From assembly GCA_948567375.1 (NCBI GenBank), contig OX419761.1, positions 42,260,243-42,324,242 of the forward strand: 64,000 nucleotides of DNA. Reading direction: 5' to 3'. The translations under genes were made by a program, and so were the position numbers. This document shows, one piece after another, positions 36,183-48,802 of the stretch. The DNA is from Lunularia cruciata. Lineage: Eukaryota > Streptophyta > Marchantiopsida > Lunulariales > Lunulariaceae. The notes under the pieces are model-generated. The model was not told where the DNA came from. It saw only the letters and a program-made list of their open reading frames with translations, and did no database searches. Position 1 is the first letter of the stretch. The number at the start of each line of letters is the position of its first letter.

Positions 36183-39100
36183 TTTTGAATCAATACTCTC
36201 TCCATATCACTATATCTATAAGGACATAAGAAAAAACTAGTGTATCACTAGTCAACTCAATCCAAATACCAAGTCTTTTTAGAGCACCCAAATATTACAT
36301 ATTAAAGGCAAAAAAGCTAGTGTAGTTCCTCAAGAACCTCCAAACTCTCCATCTTTCTCCTCTTGTAAGCTTGGGTCCAATGTCTAGCTCCAAAGTATCC
36401 TTTGTAACTGATGTAGGAGTAGAAGATGCATTGATTGGCTATTACACTAGGCCCTTAGGAGTAGTAATCTCATGCCTCCAACCACTAGAGTCCCCAACTT
36501 TAGTGCAGAAAAACTTCCTCTACTTTGGCTACAAGCTCCATACATCATTTGGTTGCATCCCAAGTAGGCCAAGGGTGTAACCCGAGTAGACCAAGCTCAC
36601 CTAGATGGACCCTTAGTAGACCACTCTCACTAGTAGCCATTGGTTATGTCCCAAGAATACCATACCAACTTGGTCCATGGGCCACAACATATGCCTAAAT
36701 TGTCTAAGTAGGCACAAAGCTCACAAGTGATTATTTATCACATCCTATGTTGCTTCATCAAGCTCAGGCTCACAATCTAAGTCAAAAGATTCAAGTCCAT
36801 AGCTTGACCTAACATCTAATGCTTTGATACCTTTGACATTGCTATAAGAATGATAATACTATTACAAAAACCTATCATTTTCTTTCTCTCATTGACATTG
36901 TGCTCCACCAACTACTATAATTGTGAGCCAAATAAGTCCAAGACCTTCTTATCAAAAGCATGGGAGCTTAGGAAACTCATAATTGTGGGTAAAGCAACTC
37001 TGGGCTGTCCAAAAAGGTTTACCATTTCCATAGGTGACATATCAACCACTACCACCATCTACGATTGGCACCCTATACCCCAAATATCATTGACAATAAG
37101 GTGGTCTACTTGCTAAATCTATCATAAGCACATTGTAGAACCTCTCTAGGTTAGAGTTTCATCCACCAAAGACAAAGACAATGAGCCCATGATCCCATTC
37201 TAGCTACATCTAACAACACAATAGGTCCCATCCAAGAATGGACCTAATGTGTACTTGCCACCACCCGTGTACAAGGATCACCCATCAATGAGACACTCTC
37301 CAAAATATAGGCTAGAGAAATAGACTTATGAACCTAGAGATTTCAAAGTATACATAATATCTCCTAAAACACACCAAAGCAAGGATCATGTAGAACCTTA
37401 CCTTGGCCAGCATGGATATGTCCTTAACATGGCCATCCAAAAATCACCAAATGAATGGGACCATATCTTTCCAAATTTATGCCCCCATTAAGGAAATGTT
37501 TGTCAGTAGAGTCTTTTGGTACCCCTTGACTATTGACATCAATAATAACTCATAATACCAATAGGCCAAGTGTTCCATATGATATAAAGAGACTTGCCTA
37601 GCAGTCTTATCTCTTTGCATATACAAATACCTTTGTACTCATATACCTACATGTAGTACCACAACTAGTCTATTGCTAATCCCACTAAAAAATTCCAATA
37701 AATATACTTTCTCTATTAGATATAGCCAAGCAATGAGTGAAGTATCCAAAGGTGACAAGGTAATAGGATCTAGAGGCTCATCTTGACATTGGTCTCGTAA
37801 TGGTACAAAGGCTCCACTCCAAGCTTGTTGCACCAATTGATATGTATGCCACTACAATGCCTCCTTGGAATTCCACAATGGAATGTCTAAGGTGAATGGA
37901 ACAATCCCACTTGTACTCCAAATTTGAGTGATCTCCTCTAGTACTAACATATCCTCCACATGAGTGTTATCCTCCAATAAGTCACCAAGCCAAGAAATAG
38001 AACCATTGAAAGTTGAAACTAATGCCATGGTCCTTGACTATAGTGAGCCAAGACTGCTACTACTAAAGCATTACTAGCGGACAACATACTTATCCCTCAC
38101 TTGACTACCAACCTAGCCTATAGGAAGCAATCTACACCCAATAATCAATACTTAAACCCATGCGGTATAACATTGCTCCACCAATTAGCATATCATATGA
38201 CTTTATTATTGTTGCAATGGGTTGAGCTCTCACCACAAAGCTATCAATTGGATGAACAGGTTAAGTTTAGACAATGAGCTCTTCACATGTGATGTACTAT
38301 GTAGAACCAACCTACATATGTTTGGATCTGAAATAGATACCTCTCCACATTGGTCTTCCATAGCAATCAACAACTATAGCCTCCCCCAACATAGGGGGTT
38401 GCGCACTAGAGTCTAATGAGACCTTTTGTGGTCTATAGACCTTCTCTAAAGGTCCCACCAAATGGAAAATACCACTTTGGTTGTCCAATATGACAACTCC
38501 AAGTTTAAACCAAGCTTGTTCAAATTTAAATCTAACTAGTTACTCGTCCAACCTAACTATTATTGCTTGCCATAACCATTGGTTGCTTAGCGGATCCCAT
38601 ACTCCTTAACCAAGTCAACTCCACTATCAACCACATTTTCTCTAAAAGTAGGAACCACATCATCCCTACTTTCACAAAGTGTGGCAGCCAAGCCAACCAA
38701 AACATTGGAGCTAGGTCAACTTCCAATGTAAACATGTCATTAGTTAAGAACAAAGAGAAGCACATAATCAACTAAGCCATCCCCAATTTCATGCTTGACT
38801 CAATTTTTGTAGTAGCAAATGGTTAACTAGCATCTAGTCCATCATGCACTTCATCACCATGTATCACACTTGCACTAGGACGTTTAGGAGCCATGGATGT
38901 CATTTGTAGTGCCTCAAAGAGTGTGAAAGATTGGGGAAGTCTGACCTATCTACCAACCTGTCTTCTTTGTGGGTCCAACTCTATTGATACTCCTTTAGGC
39001 TCTAAAGCGCATACTACATTCCTAGTCATTGCGGTAGATACATCTACTTGTGTTGCTCTGTACATAAAGTCCAAGATATCTCTATCACCAACATAAGAGG

Positions 39101-39413
39101 TGGAAGTCTGAGCTCCCAAATCTGACCTCCTTTGAGCTATGGCCATACCAGCCAATCTATACTCCAACTTCTCAATCCAAGTAACCATGACTATATGAGA
39201 AGCAAAGGTAGTTATTGCTCCTACCCAGTGTGGGTCCTCTACTACCACCATGCCCTCCATGACTTAGAGATCCCCTACCAATTTCCCTAGCAACCATACC
39301 TTTGGGTGAAGGTCAAAGCATCAACCACTAGTATGACAAAATCTATGGAAATGGTCACATTGTCTTTGTGCTAGCTATGATGCACCAGAAGTATCATGTC
39401 CATTGCCTTGAAT

Positions 39414-39452
39414 GCACTCTCTCTTGTGGTGTGGTCCACCACAAGTCCAAAA
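39414..39452 (-). other. Element B gag zinc-knuckle remnant
   Basis: Minus-strand codons read FWTCGGPHHKREC: a C-x2-C-x3-H-x4-C knuckle with its first Cys replaced by Phe. It is the only clear trace of the gag region, which should extend rightward to about 41 kb. Confidence 0.55.
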
Positions 39453-40191
39453 AGAAACATCACCACTCACTAGTGGTTCTAACCCAAATATGAAGATAAC
39501 ATTTTAGTTGCATTAGGCCTTCCACTCATTGCATAAGATTTGGGTTGTCCACTCTATCCCCAAAAGCCAACATGGTGTGGTGCATTCTAGAAGAAATAAC
39601 AATTTTGGGTGAGGTCTCCCTACCAAATCAAGATTTCATTACTCTTTTCTCTACCATATTGAGGTCAATGTGCTTAGCCAAACTAAAGACTGCCGCTAAA
39701 GTAGGTGAGGTAACCTACAACAACATAACATCACATACTCTATGTTGCAATTTCCTGTCTAGGATCCCATACCAAAACTAGACTCCCTTGGCCTCAATAA
39801 CACCTTAAGTAAAATTGATTAGCAATCTCATGCAAGTATATGTCTCACCTATGCTCTCTCTAGCATTCCATTGGAACTCTTGTAAGCTCCTTAGCTTGTC
39901 AATCAACACCCCTAGTAGTTTTACCTCAAACATTAGAAGAACTCCACCATGGGTTATATTTTGATAATGGACCTATGCAATTTTACTTCCACTCATAGTA
40001 GCACCATTTCCAAGTAGTGCACATCAATCGGATACACCAATGCTACTAGAGCTAAAACTTATGGGTATTACCAATCTACCTTTAAAAACCAAACCTAAAG
40101 TGATGGAGATGTAATGTGAAGACCATACTATCTCTCCAAGTGAGCTCTCCTAAATTCATGATGGTTATCCATTGGTAGACCCTCTAGGAGC

Positions 40192-40253
40192 TAGAACCTG
40201 ACTTTGTTCACACCCTTCCATGTTATAAAGGGTGTGAACAAAGTTAGGTTCTA
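40192..40253. repeat. 26-bp hairpin (one mismatch), 10-nt loop
   Basis: Arms 40192-40217 and 40228-40253 are reverse complements except for one G/T site. It lies within the gag-side internal region of element B. Confidence 0.85.
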
Positions 40254-41100
40254 CATTTACTACAAATCATACCAACTATCAAACTTTTGGATGAAGTCAT
40301 TCAATTCAATGGTTCTCACTATACTAGAGTAGCACATGGGGTCTTTGGAGCCCCATAAATCTCACCCATAATATACAATAATGGTGCAAACACACCAGGT
40401 GTACTCTCAACTAAATCAGCTCTTGTGTCAAACTCCAAATCAAAGTCAATCTCCTCCTTCATTTGAACCTAAGATACAAGTTGATATCAAGTGCCACTTT
40501 GTGTGAACCCACTATGTGTTGTAGCAATATCTACTCTAGAATCCGTAGCAAATTCCATCATGACAATATAACTCAAACCACAACTATAAACACCATAAAT
40601 ATCCCACCGTGGATCATCACCAAGTGCCACTACCAACTGAACACCACTCATTAATGTAGCTCTTATTATGACAACTACACTAGGAAAAAAATGACTTGTA
40701 ACTTGCCATCACAACATACACTCTCATGGTCTACAAGTCATCACCTCTTGCTTAACTAGAGATAAAAATAGGTAGTATGTTTGGTCATCACTCCAACCTC
40801 ATTATCAAGATCACACAAGACCACACAAGAGTACCAACACTCTAAAGTCAAGGCACCTCACACAAATGTGATGTATAAACAAGAAGTAGAGAATGGAAGA
40901 GGTCCAATCACAAGAAGTTTAAATCAAAACTCTCCCTCTCATAAAATCAGAACCATATTGACTTTCACAACATTTGGCATTTGATACAATAGGAGTGTCT
41001 ATCTACTCCTAAGCTACTAGAATCACCAAGGATGGGATCAAACTGCCTCTCCTAGGTAAAGCTACATGTGTATAAGTATCAATTGACCAATCAGTAGAAC

Positions 41101-41180
41101 AACAAGTGAGGATGGACTAGTTGGCTAGAGCACCAATCTAGGAATTAGAGATCTAGGGTTCAAAACCTTTTACACACAAT
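41101..41180 (+). mobile_element. tRNA-derived SINE head
   Basis: GACTAGTTGGCTAGAGCACC (41115-41134) matches a pol III A box, and GGGTTCAAAACC (41156-41167) a B box, at tRNA-like spacing. The stretch between resembles a degenerate anticodon arm (CCAATCTAGGAATTAGAGAT). The upstream acceptor strand does not pair, so this is a SINE rather than a tRNA gene. Its 3' end is unclear; it abuts the truncated 5' LTR of element C at about 41255. Confidence 0.5.
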
Positions 41181-41254
41181 TTAGGATGGTGGGTAGATTT
41201 TGCCAAATGGTGACCAAAAACTATTATAAACTCATCTAAATTGGATCTAGTGAT

Positions 41255-41496
41255 TAGTAAATTTGGTGGTAACTACTTCACAAGTATTTAAACTAGGAGT
41301 GAGGTAGTACTCATCATCCTTTCATTTGCATCTATCTCTCTCTCATTGAATTCTCTAATGAGCAATGGTTTGAGTCTTGGAGTGTTAGTCTTGGAGGAAT
41401 ATGATAGAAATGGGGTTCCTTGCTTTCTTAGTCCATGGTATGCTACCATAATAGCCATCAAAGGTTTATCTTTAGTGAAAGAAATATCGGCTCACA
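41255..41496 (+). repeat. Element C 5' LTR (3' two-fifths only)
   Basis: Matches 48139-48380 (shared CAATGGTTTGAGTCTTGGAG and GCTACCATAATAGCCAT). It ends GGCTCACA directly before the primer site. The left part found in the 3' LTR from 47713 is missing or replaced, so this LTR is truncated. Confidence 0.75.
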
Positions 41497-41514
41497 TGGT
41501 TCCGTTGCCAAGAC
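41497..41514 (+). other. Element C primer-binding site
   Basis: TGGTTCCGTTGCCAAGAC begins immediately after the LTR's terminal CA. Plant Athila-type and related Ty3 elements use TGGCGCCGTTGCCGGGG, usually assigned to tRNA-Asp. The core TGGnnCCGTTGCC is kept and the rest is eroded. Confidence 0.5.
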
Positions 41515-43037
41515 CTCTCTAGAAGGCAAGATAATGTTCCGTGTTCAATTCTACATTAGGCAAAAGGAGGCTATGAGAGCTCACTTGAAGAGAACACTAG
41601 GGAAGGAGAGTGCTAAACTTATGTTATAGAACTTGGATCCATTTTTATAGACTATAGTTCATTATGATGTCTTTGAGGTGATATTGTCCATCTTGTACAC
41701 ATGAGAGGATTTGGAAAGATTATGGGAAGTGGATTGCAAAATTTTGGAGATTATGGTCAATTTGAGCAAAACTTCAAGTTTATGATCTAGACTTGGAATT
41801 CTTACACATGACAGCTTTTTTTATTCTTCAGTTAGCACATTTATTGTGAGATCTAATACATGCATTAAACGAAAATTTTTGAAAGTTGATAGAGTAATTG
41901 CACCCAAAATTGCATGCTCTTTGGAAATTTATACAAAGTTTTTGATTTTTACATCTTGAATTGGATTGTTGTGATATTTTCCAAGATAATTAACTGGATA
42001 GGCTACCACTTGGTTTAAAACTTAAAGAGAGATCATTCATGTAGAGAGAGTTATAAAGTTTTGAACAGAGAGAGGTGATTTTGAAACCAAATCTGGAAGA
42101 TGTGTGTTGAATAGAAAAGTTCTTAGGAAAAATGGATCAATGAAAAGATCTGAAATTTTACATGCTAGAACACATTGAGGTCTTGATTAATTGTGAAAAA
42201 TATCAAAGGATTGTGACATACAAGTGAAGAGAATTTAGTGACATTGTGAGTAAATTCTTGAGAGTTGAGATCTCATGCATGAGGAGTATGAGAACAACCA
42301 AACTCATGTTTGAGTGTTTAGACTCATCTTTGGAGTATGGAGGATCACGAAGAGTGGAAGCTAAGGCTATGTAAGGTTTCCCAAGGGTTTGAGGTGATTG
42401 AGAGGGTTGATTTGAAGAAAAGAGAGTTTAGAATAGAGTTAAAAAGAGTGTTGAGAGGATCTAAAAACATACACTAGTTGAAGAAGAAGGGAAGAGTGAT
42501 TATAAGTGCTTTCTATAGAGAAAGAAGGAACATAAGGTAAATTCATGTCCATTGACCTTTGAGAGCAAGAGATTAAGAGAAAGGAGAAGCTTAATTGTCT
42601 TGGGATTGCATGTTTGACCTTCTTCACCAAGATGGGGAGGGAGGATATCTAAGACCAAGGAGTTGTGTGAGGTTTGTGGATTGAAATACTTCCAAAAGAA
42701 CATGAATATGATGGAGTAATAGCACTTTTGGAAACTTTGGTGAAAGATTTTGGAGATAATTTTAGTACAACTTTAAAGAAACTACCGCTTTCATCAACTA
42801 GTTCTCACGATTATTGATGGAGATAATCTTTCAACTTATGGATAAACTATCCATGAGTGTTTGATTAATATGCACTGTAGGATTTGATGTTACTATTGAA
42901 ATCTTGGAGCATCCTAAATCTTTTGTATTCCCTAGGATGGATTACTCTCAAATGATGTTAGTCATGTATATACTTTATTAGTTATAGAGCAAGAGAAAAA
43001 AGGATTGAGAGAAAGAGAGAGATAATGAGTGGCTAAG

Positions 43038-44332
43038 ATGGTGAAACTTCCCATTTTCTTTGGCAAGGATGGAGAAAATGTAGAGCCCTTTGTGAGATAC
43101 TTCAAGATAGCTTGCATAGGAAACAATGAGAGGATGAAGAATGAGTGGGCCTCATTATTACCAGATTTCTTTGAGGATGTAGTGTAATATTTTGAGGACA
43201 AGAGAACTCTTCAAGAGAGATACAAGAAAGAAAACACAAAGTTCACAATCAATCCTCCAATGTCCCAAAGGAGCACCTTCTCTTTATTATATATCCAAAG
43301 AGGATCTCCTCCAAGGAAGCTCCACCATAGGCTTAGTTACATGAATAGGTGACCTGTCAGCAAGCTCCACCTCAGATTACTTGCTTGGATGGGCTACATG
43401 TTGGTCTTGGTCCCATCTCGTTGGTCAAATAGCCTTTGATCAGAAGGGATCTTTTAGAGAATCTTCTTATAGAAATCTCAGAATCACATGGGTGAGATAC
43501 CGTTGGAAACTCTTGGTGAGACAAACTTAGGGGGGAAGGCTAGCCTTTCCTCTATTTAGGAAGGGGGGAGTTACACACTTTTTAGGCCTAATTCATCCCC
43601 TTAGGCCTTCAAAATTGCCTTTAAAGTTTTCAAGCCTATTTTGGCTTCTACCTTATTAGTAGAAGTTCTCTTTTGGTGATACCTCTATCTGATTTACATT
43701 CTCCATCATATCTAACATCCTTCTAGATATCACCACCCCAAGTTTCACCTCTAGATCATATGCCTAGCTATTGATTTTAAAGTTTCCAAGCATGTTTTGA
43801 TTTTTGGCCTATTAGTAGAAGTACTCTTTTGGTGATATCTCTATCTAATAACTTAGTTCATCATGTATAACATCCTTATAGATGTTACCTACCCAAATTT
43901 CATCTCTAGATTGTCTATCTAACTATTGGTATTACATGTAGCCCTTACATGGTATGAGTCAGAATACCAAACAAGAGAAAGGAAAGATGTGCAAGAAGAG
44001 TCTTGGGAAAGTTTGACTACAACACTCATTGAGTACTTTCTTCCAAATGAGAGTTATGAAATATTGATGAGTGAAGTTACGTCTTTAAGCAAGGAGATGA
44101 AGAGAAAGTGAGAGACTATGTAAAAAGAGTGGAGAAGTTAGAGACCATGTTTTGCATAGTGTTGAGAAAGAGTGGAGATGATGTGGAGACTATTATGATT
44201 GGCATAGGAATCATGCTCACCAAGAATTTTGTGAGAGGGTTGAGACCACAGATCAAAAGCAAGGTGAGATATGAAAAACCTTTTCCAAGGTTGAAGCTAT
44301 CAAGATTGCAATACATATGGAGGAGAGTTTAG
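43038..44332 (+). pseudogene. Element C gag, interrupted by a solo LTR
   Basis: The ATG at 43038 opens a frame starting MVKLPIFFGKDGENVEPFVR, typical of plant Ty3 gag, which is cut at 43182 by a solo LTR. The frame resumes exactly at 43942 with the conserved ALTWYESE block. A one-base shift near 44090 separates the next helix (VRDYVKRVEKLETMF, then NFVRGLRPQIK), and another occurs near 44290. The LTR insertion and frameshifts make it non-functional. Confidence 0.8.
43183..43936. mobile_element. 754-bp solo LTR inside element C gag, TSD TGTAG
   Basis: Starts TGTAATA and ends TATTACA, a 7-bp terminal inverted repeat typical of LTR ends, and is flanked by TGTAG at 43178-43182 and 43937-43941. 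The gag reading frame continues across the site when the insert and one TGTAG are disregarded. No other copy of this LTR was noticed in the window, so it is a different family from the heat-shock-motif LTRs. Confidence 0.9.
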
Positions 44333-44773
44333 AAGGAGATGAGAGTGATTTGGTGGTGAAGGAGATTGCATATCCTCCTCAAGGCTACAAGTATGGTGGA
44401 ATTTCTGATATTTTGGTGGCAAGGGTTGCACCACAAGTGTTAGTTGCTCCGGTTCTTGCACATCTACCAAAAGATCCACTTCAAACTATCACAAAACAAC
44501 TTGTAGGTCTCAAGATCAATATAGTGCAACTATGGGAGAAGAGAGAGGTGGATCAAAATGTAGAGAGAGAGCCTAGGAATCATGGAAGCTATCTATATAG
44601 AGAAGGCTAACCAAGCAAAACTTTCAATGACAAAAATTGTTTTGTTGGTAGAGGAAGAAGTCACATCCAAAAGAATTGCCCAAATTCCACTTGCCATGGA
44701 GGAAGGGGTTATGAGTGCCAATAGAGGGAAAGAGGGAAGTAGTGAAACCCAAGTTTGCTCCCAATTCAAATAA
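44317..44773 (+). pseudogene. Element C gag C-terminus with degenerate zinc knuckle
   Basis: Frame 44317-44610 continues gag (MEESLEGDESDLVVKE onward) into a Gln/Leu-rich linker. At 44638-44679, in a shifted frame, codons read CFVGRGRSHIQKNC, a CX2CX4HX4C knuckle whose second Cys is Gly. The protease that should follow (44.8-45.1 kb) is not recognisable. Confidence 0.6.
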
Positions 44774-45089
44774 AGGTAAGGAGATAGCATCCATAGATGT
44801 AGTTGACTGTAAGTATGAGAAGGAGGAGGGTCAAACTCCAAAGGTCTTAATTTGGATCTTTTGGCACAAGAAAGAAAAAGAGCTCATTTTGCAAAGGATG
44901 TACACCCTTCTCAAGGATTTACTCCTAGCAAGGATACTTTTATGCCTACTAAGAGCACTTGCACTAGCAACTCAACACCTTCAATAACAAAGACCATCTA
45001 GATCTAAAGGAAGTCACCTTGGAAGAGCACAAGATAAAGGTGGATTCACATGCAAGACAAGTCCGCCAAAAGCATTAGCCCATCAATAG

Positions 45090-45690
45090 CTTTGGTTGTG
45101 AAGAAGGAAATTGATAAGCTCAAGGAGGCCGGATTTAATTTTGAGGTGGGGAATTCAAAATAGGTGTCTCCAATTGTGATTGTGAAGAAAAAGAATGACA
45201 AGCTTTGGGTATGTGTGGATTACAAGAAGCTCAATGTTGTTACTAAGAATGAATTTTACCCTTTGCCATTCATTAATGAGATCTTGGAGGAAGTTGTCGA
45301 TCATGAGAGGTATAGTTTTGGAGATGGTTTTAGTGTGTAGAACCAAATCAAAATTCCACCAAAGCATCAAAAACTCACCACATTCATCACACCTTGGAGG
45401 ACTTATCTTTTCAAGGTCATGCCTTTTGGGCTTTGCAATAATCCAGCCACATTCCAATGGTTCATGAATAAGGTGTTTGAACCTTTCATTGGGAAAATTA
45501 TTAGAAACTTCATTGATGACTTTTGTGCCTATGGGAATAAGGAGTAGCACTTTGAGCACCTAATCAAGGTCTTGCAATGCTTGGATGAAGCAAATGTATC
45601 AATCAACCCAAAGAAATGCAATTTTGGTTGTGAAGAAGGTTTATTTTTGGGGCACATTATTTCCAAGGATGGAATAAAATTGATATTGAG
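45090..45690 (+). pseudogene. Element C reverse transcriptase
   Basis: Ty3/gypsy reverse transcriptase with the order KLNVVTKNEFYPLPFINEIL, motif A region YSFGDGFSV (the catalytic Asp is present but followed by a stop where Tyr is expected), HQKLTTFITPWRTYLFKVMP, FGLCNNPATFQ, then the catalytic loop NFIDDFCAYG at 45506-45535 with both Asp intact, and LGHIISKDG at the end. Stops at about 45161, 45338 and 45545 interrupt the frame. Confidence 0.85.
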
Positions 45691-45693
45691 AAG

Positions 45694-46580
45694 GTGGGAA
45701 AAATCTTAGGCCTTCCATTCTCTTCAAGCTTGACAAAGTTATGCCAATTCTTGGAGATGTTTGGGTACTATAGGAGGTTCATCTTCTCATTTTCCAACAA
45801 GGCTTATGTATTGGCTATCTACATGAAGAAGAGTGTAGAATATATGGTGATTTTGGAGGACAAAGAGGCTCTCAAAGCTTTTGAGGAGCTCAAGAAATCC
45901 CTTTTTGTGGCTCCAATTCTTGCTAAACCTGATTGGAATAAGCCTTCCATCCTCTATAATAATGCTTCCAATGTAGCTATAAGATGCAGTCTTATTCATA
46001 TAGACCAAGATGTGCATGATCATCATATAGTTTATGCTAATATACAAATAATTTCAATAGAAAAGAACTACTCAATCATGGAGAGAGGAGGGTTGGTAAT
46101 GATCTTTGGTCTCAAAAAGTTTAGATATTACTTGATTGGAGGGAACGCCACCATTGGCATGGATCACAAGGCTTTGAAGAACATTTTCAAAAGCATAATG
46201 TGGAAGAGAGGCTAGCAAGGTGGATGATACTCTTGTTTAAGTATGATTACACCATTGAGGATAAGGCAAGGAAGGAACGTGCAAATGTTGATTTGTTATT
46301 TAGGGCCTATGATCATGATGGAGTTGAACCAATGGATGATTCCTTTCCAAATGAGGAGCTCATGACAATCTCAATCACTCAAGAGGTTCCGATGGAGTAT
46401 AAGGAGATTGTGGATTTGTTACAAGACACAACTATCCACAAGGGATGCATGCTAGGGAGAAGAATGCCCTTGCAACAAGATGTAGACCTTACACAATGGT
46501 GGAGGATATTCTTTTTCACCAAGGAGAAAATGGTCAACTTTGAAGAGCAATGGGTAAGGAGGAATCTATCCTACTCATGA
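45694..46580 (+). pseudogene. Element C RNase H and connection domain
   Basis: Frame 45694-46215 has the post-RT connection (FGYYRRFIFSFSNKAYVL), FEELKKSLFVAPILAKPDW and the RNase H region (LYNNASNVAI, where the first catalytic Asp is Asn; YSIMERGGL; FRYYLIGG; MDHKALKNIF). A one-base shift then leads into 46200-46580 (ERLARWMILLFKYDYTI, then KERANVDLLFRA), the end of RNase H and linker to integrase. Confidence 0.8.
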
Positions 46581-46599
46581 AGGATTTTCATGAAGGTTT

Positions 46600-47700
46600 A
46601 GTGTGTGTGAGACACTTTGCAACAAAGATGATTGCTTTCAAAATTCTAGATGCAAGTTACCATTAGAGGGTGATTTTCAAAGACTATCTTGAGTATTGCA
46701 AAACTTGTAATGTTGTCAAGCTTTTGCTAGAAAGTCTACTTTCACTCCACCTCTTACCTCTTAGATCAATTCCATTACTATGACCTTTTGAGAAGTGGGA
46801 AATTGACTTTGTAAGTCCTCTTAATTGAACCCAAAGGAAAAACTTGTACATTGTGTATTACTGATTACCTTACCAAGTGGGTTGAGGCTAGACCATTGAG
46901 GGACAAGAATGAAGATAAAGTTGGTAGATTTCTTTATGAACTCATTATCACTAGGTTTGGGTGCCCTTTGGAGTTTGTTTCTAATAGAGGAGGAGAGTTT
47001 ACAAGAAGCATAACTATAGCCATGCTATGACATTTCTTTATCACACATAGAGTAACTACATCCTATAAGCCAAACTCCAATGGCTTAGTAGAGAGAACCA
47101 ATCAGACCTTGTGCATGATGTTGGCCAAAGATGCAGAAACAAAAGGAGCTAAACATCATTGGGACAAGAGGATTCATGTAATTTTGTGGGAGTATAGGGC
47201 AACCATGAAGACTTCTATCAAATATTCTCCATTTCATTTGGTATATGCCATTGAGTCTACCTTACTTATTCACTTTGATCTTCCTACCTCCAAAGCATTC
47301 ATAGGAGATTGAAGAAAGCATAAGGAGATGATGTAGAGAAGTCAAAGAAGGATCAACTCATGGAATTGGAGGAGGCAAGAGCAATTGCTATAGTTTGAGT
47401 GGATCAAGCACAAAGGAAACAGAAAAGAGTTATGACAAGAAGCAAGGCAAGAAAAAGATAGAGCACTTCAAAGAAAGTGATTTGGTAATGTTCTTTGATT
47501 CCATTCAATTCAAGAGAGTGCAAAAAAAGTTTTTTATTAAGTACTTTAGACCTTTCATAGTGGAGAAGATGTGGGGAAATTACACCTATGATCTCAAGGA
47601 GTTGGGAGGAAGACACTTTGCTAGGATTAACCATGATAAGTTGAAGATGTATCATAGAAGAGAGAGAGACCTTCACTTTGAGGACAAGATGAAATCTTAG
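46600..47700 (+). pseudogene. Element C integrase
   Basis: Zinc-finger remnants near 46610-46720 (HFATKMIAF onward to YCKTCNVV) and a broken core. Near 47060-47312 lies the typical block SYKPNSNGLVERTNQTL (catalytic Glu present) followed by WDKRIHVILWEYRATMKTS. The C-terminal domain is in frame 47395-47700 (FKESDLVMFF, then GNYTYDLKELGGRHFARIN and DKLKMYHRR). Several frameshifts and stops between these blocks. Confidence 0.8.
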
Positions 47701-47712
47701 TCCGTGGGTAAA

Positions 47713-48380
47713 TGTAACACCTATTTGTGCATGTACGTGCTATTGTGATATTTAGTTTGGTATTACAATTACTTGAGAGATATTATGTATATAGAGATAA
47801 AGGATGGTTCTACATTAGTCATGATTAGCTAAAGTTAGTCATAGTTAAGATATAGGGGACCTTACTTTAGAGAAAGTGGAAAAGATGAGTACTACTATTT
47901 TGGATTCTAGTGTATTGACTTGGTATTATTCCTAGGTGTTAAGTTTTGAGGAAAGAGTTGAGAAGTCTTGGACCCACAAGCCTTTTTGCTTTGGATTCTT
48001 CTATAGTCCAAGGATAGCCCATGTGAAGGAGTCCTTGACTTAGTGGTTGGATCAAGATAAGACCACATGCTCAAGGAATATTCCTTTAGACTTTAGAATT
48101 TATTTGACTTTTAGCCTAGTAACTTTAGTTACTCTAGTAATTAGTAACTTTGGTACATAACCATTTCACAAGTATATAAACTAGGGATGAAGAGGTATTT
48201 ATCATCATTTCATCTGCAATTATCTCTCTTTCATTGAATTCAGTGAGCAATGGTTTGAGTCTTGGAGTGTTAGCCTTGGAAAGTATGATGGAGTTGGAGT
48301 TTGTTATCTTCAAAGTCTATGGTACGCTACCATAATAGCCATTGGAGGTTCATCTTGAGTGAGAGACATGTCGGCTCATA
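47713..48380 (+). repeat. Element C 3' LTR
   Basis: Begins TGTAACACC shortly after the integrase end, and its last 242 bp match the 5' LTR. The end reads GGCTCATA where the 5' LTR has GGCTCACA. The full length of about 668 bp is inferred from the TG start, since the 5' copy is truncated. Confidence 0.65.
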
Positions 48381-48781
48381 GGCCAACCTCTACCAACTTG
48401 ACCTCTAAATATAAACAACCTCTACCAATCTAACACACTTCTTTTACAATTGGTTGACCACCAAATCCTTTGTTAACTATTAACTCGGGCCAAATTGATC
48501 AGATGAGGATCTCTAAGACCTTAATTTGAGGGATGGGTTCTCAAATCCATATCTTGTTCTCCTTCTCAAGTCCAATGTGCAACACCAAGGCTTCTAATTT
48601 CACTCTCTTGCCCTCAAATTGACATCCACTAACTCAAAATTGACCTCAATTTTGAGAAATTTGGCAGTGCTTCTGCACACCATCTACCCCACAACCAAAT
48701 CTATATCAACTTGAACAGTGCTTTTGCATACAATCACTCTTAGGTAAAGCTAGGACTACAACAAAATGTATCAATGATCCG

Positions 48782-48801
48782 CCTGGCTTAGAGATACACC
48801 A
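48782..48801 (-). other. Element B primer-binding site, tRNA-Met type
   Basis: On the minus strand the sequence reads TGGTGTATCTCTAAGCCAGG, an eroded form of the plant initiator tRNA-Met site TGGTATCAGAGCCAGG. It lies one base before an LTR-like TGTTCTC start at 48803, confirming element B's direction. Confidence 0.6.
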
Positions 48802-48802
48802 A

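Larger units (their letters stand above)
41255..48380 (+). mobile_element. Element C: plus-strand Ty3/gypsy retrotransposon nested in B
   Basis: Two direct repeats (41255-41496 and 48139-48380) flank plus-strand gag, zinc knuckle, reverse transcriptase, RNase H and integrase in Ty3/gypsy order, preceded by a primer site and about 1.5 kb of leader. Every domain has frameshifts or stops. The leader (41515-43037) has no open frame of note. The element lies inside element B in opposite orientation. Confidence 0.8.

Noticed and set aside
41101..41172. A functional tRNA gene
   Set aside because: A and B boxes are present, but the acceptor stem does not pair and the anticodon arm is degenerate; a SINE head fits better.
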